DNA of 35,260 nucleotides from Bacillota bacterium (GTDB lineage Bacteria > Bacillota > Clostridia > Oscillospirales > Oscillospiraceae): the NCBI GenBank assembly GCA_029003235.1, contig JAQYBZ010000033.1, positions 1 to 35,260 of the forward strand, in the 5' to 3' direction. The notes under the pieces were generated by a model. That model was given only the letters and a program-made list of their open reading frames with translations. It ran no database searches and was not told the DNA's origin. Below, piece after piece: positions 33,790 to 35,260 of this stretch. How positions within the stretch are numbered: position 1 is the first letter of the stretch; every line of letters starts with the position of its first letter. The position numbers were made by a program, and so were the translations under genes.

Positions 33790-33866
33790 ACGTCAAGGAG
33801 GAACGGGAAAGCATTCTTCCGCGGCAACGCCGTAGTTTGCAGATATATCAAATTATTGTATGATGC

Positions 33867-33947
33867 ATGATGGAGAGTTACATCCACTGCTACAACACCC
33901 GCCGGGTGCAGCGGAGCCTTGTCGCCTGCCTGCCCTTGACCGCGTAA
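33867..33947 (+). pseudogene. Transposase C-terminal remnant (IS3-like)
   Basis: A short stretch reads MMESYIHCYNTRRVQRSL before it degenerates to a stop. The YIHxYNxxRxQxxL pattern is the familiar end of IS3/IS150-type integrase OrfB. A stop two codons before the ATG and the loss of the SP-E tail show decay. The rest of the 557-base gap (33665-34221) has no gene I can support; it holds the 10-bp inverted repeat to the left and the terminator of the minus-strand gene to the right. Confidence 0.5.
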
Positions 33948-34167
33948 ATAGCGGATAGCGGCCGCAGCGCAGACGCCGTCCATGAAAACGTTTTTCCACC
34001 GTCCCCTTGACGGAGTGCGGGCAATCCCACCTCGCCGGCGTCATGTTATAGATAAGGCGGCAGCGGACTATGCTGCTGCCACCTGAAAATTATTATACCT
34101 GTTTTATGCCGAATGTGGATTTTTCATAAAATCCGGTATATACCCAAACTCATTTCCAGTATCACTG

Positions 34168-34211
34168 AAAAGCTGCCGGAGTTATCACTTTTGTGAAACT
34201 CCAGCAGCTTT
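34168..34211 (-). terminator. Terminator of the zinc-ribbon membrane protein gene
   Basis: AAAGCTGC and GGAGTT (34169-34183) pair with AACTCC and GCAGCTTT (34197-34211), with one C-A mismatch. On the minus strand it follows the stop at 34222 by about 10 bases and ends in TTTTC. The other strand also has a T-run, so it may work both ways. Confidence 0.75.
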
Positions 34212-34221
34212 TTATAGATTC

Positions 34222-34788
34222 TCATTGCATATCAACAATATACCATTTTCCACGGATGCACATAACTGAAGCCCAATGTTCAGTTGAACTATTGCCATCA
34301 TAGCCGGATCTTTGCCAGGTAATATAAACCCGAACATGCCACAGCTCTGTTCCGGGAATCTCCTCATCGTAATAATATTCCAACTTTGCAAGTTCATCTT
34401 TCAGTTCTTTCTTGGATTCTTTCGAAGCGCTTAGAACCTCAACATCTGTAACCACATTGGTACTGGATTCGCCATCGACATAGTACAACATAAGGATTCG
34501 CATTGCAGGGTATACATACTCAGAAAGGATCTCCCTGTCATTTTCAATCCAAGCCGTTATGGCCTTGCAAGCTGCGTGCTCTGCGCACTTCTGACTATAG
34601 ACGGATAATACAAGGCCTACGCATATTACTGTCAGAATCGTCCCAAGAATGATTGGAAAAAGCAGCCTTTTCCTTTTTGGTTTTGACGTTTTTACGTTCT
34701 CGCCGACAGTTCTTTCTGTTGGAAGCATTACCCCACAATTCGGGCAAAACAAGCCTTCACTCTTTTGACCACAATTTGGGCAAAACAT
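34222..34788 (-). CDS. Zinc-ribbon membrane protein of unknown function
   Basis: The 188-residue protein begins with a double-CxxC zinc ribbon, MFCPNCGQKSEGLFCPNCGV (Cys residues within the first 18), a basic linker, one membrane span (about residues 44-64, FPIILGTILTVICVGLVLSV) and a soluble C-terminal domain of about 120 residues that resembles small NTF2/DUF-type extracytoplasmic domains by length and a W-rich ending. Similar zinc-ribbon/TM proteins are common in Firmicutes and mostly uncharacterised. AGGAGG precedes the ATG. It is more AT-rich than the ribosomal cluster. Confidence 0.7.
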   Translation of the reverse strand: MFCPNCGQKSEGLFCPNCGVMLPTERTVGENVKTSKPKRKRLLFPIILGTILTVICVGLVLSVYSQKCAEHAACKAITAWIENDREILSEYVYPAMRILMLYYVDGESSTNVVTDVEVLSASKESKKELKDELAKLEYYYDEEIPGTELWHVRVYITWQRSGYDGNSSTEHWASVMCIRGKWYIVDMQ

Positions 34789-35126
34789 AATTTTCCTCCT
34801 GTTTTTTGAACTGGTGAACTTGGCTTTGAAATCCGTTGGGATTCTACTACAAAGAGCTCACCGCTTTACTGCTCAATAAATCCACCGACATTGGGCCAAA
34901 ATTTCTTTTTATTCCGATCTTGACTTCATATCATTCGACTTTGTTGCGCATTTGCCGGCGGATAGGCCGCCCGCCCGCTCGCTGAAAAATGGGAGAAGTG
35001 TTACCGCTACAGGGCAACTGCAACCTACAAAATTCTAGCATGTTATGGGCAAAATGTAAATCATTGGCGATTCAATTTGTGAAAAATATTTTTTGCTGCA
35101 AATGTCGCAGATTTTTGAAAAAAGGG
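34789..35126. other. Non-coding gap with no recognised feature
   Basis: This AT-leaning stretch between the zinc-ribbon gene and the tRNA promoter has no ORF in the track, no strong hairpin and no repeat that I can see. The promoter of the minus-strand gene should lie in its first part, but I could not choose one. Confidence 0.5.
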
Positions 35127-35154
35127 TTGACATCCGGCGGAAATTTGGTATAAT
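35127..35154 (+). promoter_or_regulatory. SigA promoter of tRNA-Thr
   Basis: TTGACA (35127-35132), 16 bases, TATAAT (35149-35154), about 18 bases before the mature 5' end of the tRNA. Confidence 0.88.
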
Positions 35155-35172
35155 AAACAAGCTGTTCGTGAT

Positions 35173-35248
<76 letters not shown>

Positions 35249-35260
35249 TAAAACCCTGTA

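Noticed and set aside
34860-35060. Degraded gene fragment in the gap before tRNA-Thr
   Set aside because: Translations in several frames gave short pieces only, none matching a family I know.

Overview
The window looks like chromosomal DNA of a GC-rich, spore-forming gut Firmicute, most likely Oscillospirales/Clostridia. Grounds: the S10-spc-alpha ribosomal cluster in Firmicute order with a KOW protein between map and infA, zinc-type S14 and L36, AGGAGG ribosome binding sites, a spoVAC gene, and a palindromic repeat of a kind I recall from gut clostridia. No species is claimed.

Layout. (1) 1-740: the 5' end of a DUF559-type gene cut by the window edge, a palindromic repeat that supplies its Shine-Dalgarno, and an AT-rich DUF4375 gene. 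(2) 876-4001, minus strand: fchA-folD-DUF1576. It has a good promoter and a Rho-independent hairpin inside the fchA leader (attenuator candidate). FolD lacks the Gln of the cyclohydrolase site while a separate cyclohydrolase (FchA) is encoded next to it. (3) 4090-8640, plus strand: a four-gene operon resembling dlt in a different order (adenylating ligase, carrier protein, MBOAT acyltransferase, SGNH/DltD-like protein), probably for esterifying a cell-surface polymer. The ligase has Val where DltA has its D-Ala-selective Cys. (4) 8695-17028: a compact operon aroF-tyrA-aroB-aroA-aroC-pheA-aroE/K fusion-aroQ, a complete route from PEP and erythrose-4-phosphate to the Phe and Tyr precursors. Its leader encodes an unlisted 19-residue peptide with 5 Tyr and 3 Phe, followed by mutually exclusive antiterminator and terminator structures: a textbook-like ribosome-mediated attenuator. 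(5) 17137-33147: the full S10-spc-alpha ribosomal protein cluster, rpsJ to rplQ, with secY, adk, map, infA and rpoA, ending at a strong terminator. Three internal leaders or spacers are structured. (6) 33218-35260: an orphan spoVAC, a short transposase remnant, a zinc-ribbon membrane protein on the minus strand, and tRNA-Thr(GGT) with its own promoter.

The most interesting items are the Phe/Tyr leader-peptide attenuator, the folate operon (FolD active-site change paired with FchA and a leader terminator), and the dlt-like operon with changed substrate pocket. All calls come from reading the sequence; no database search or folding program was run.
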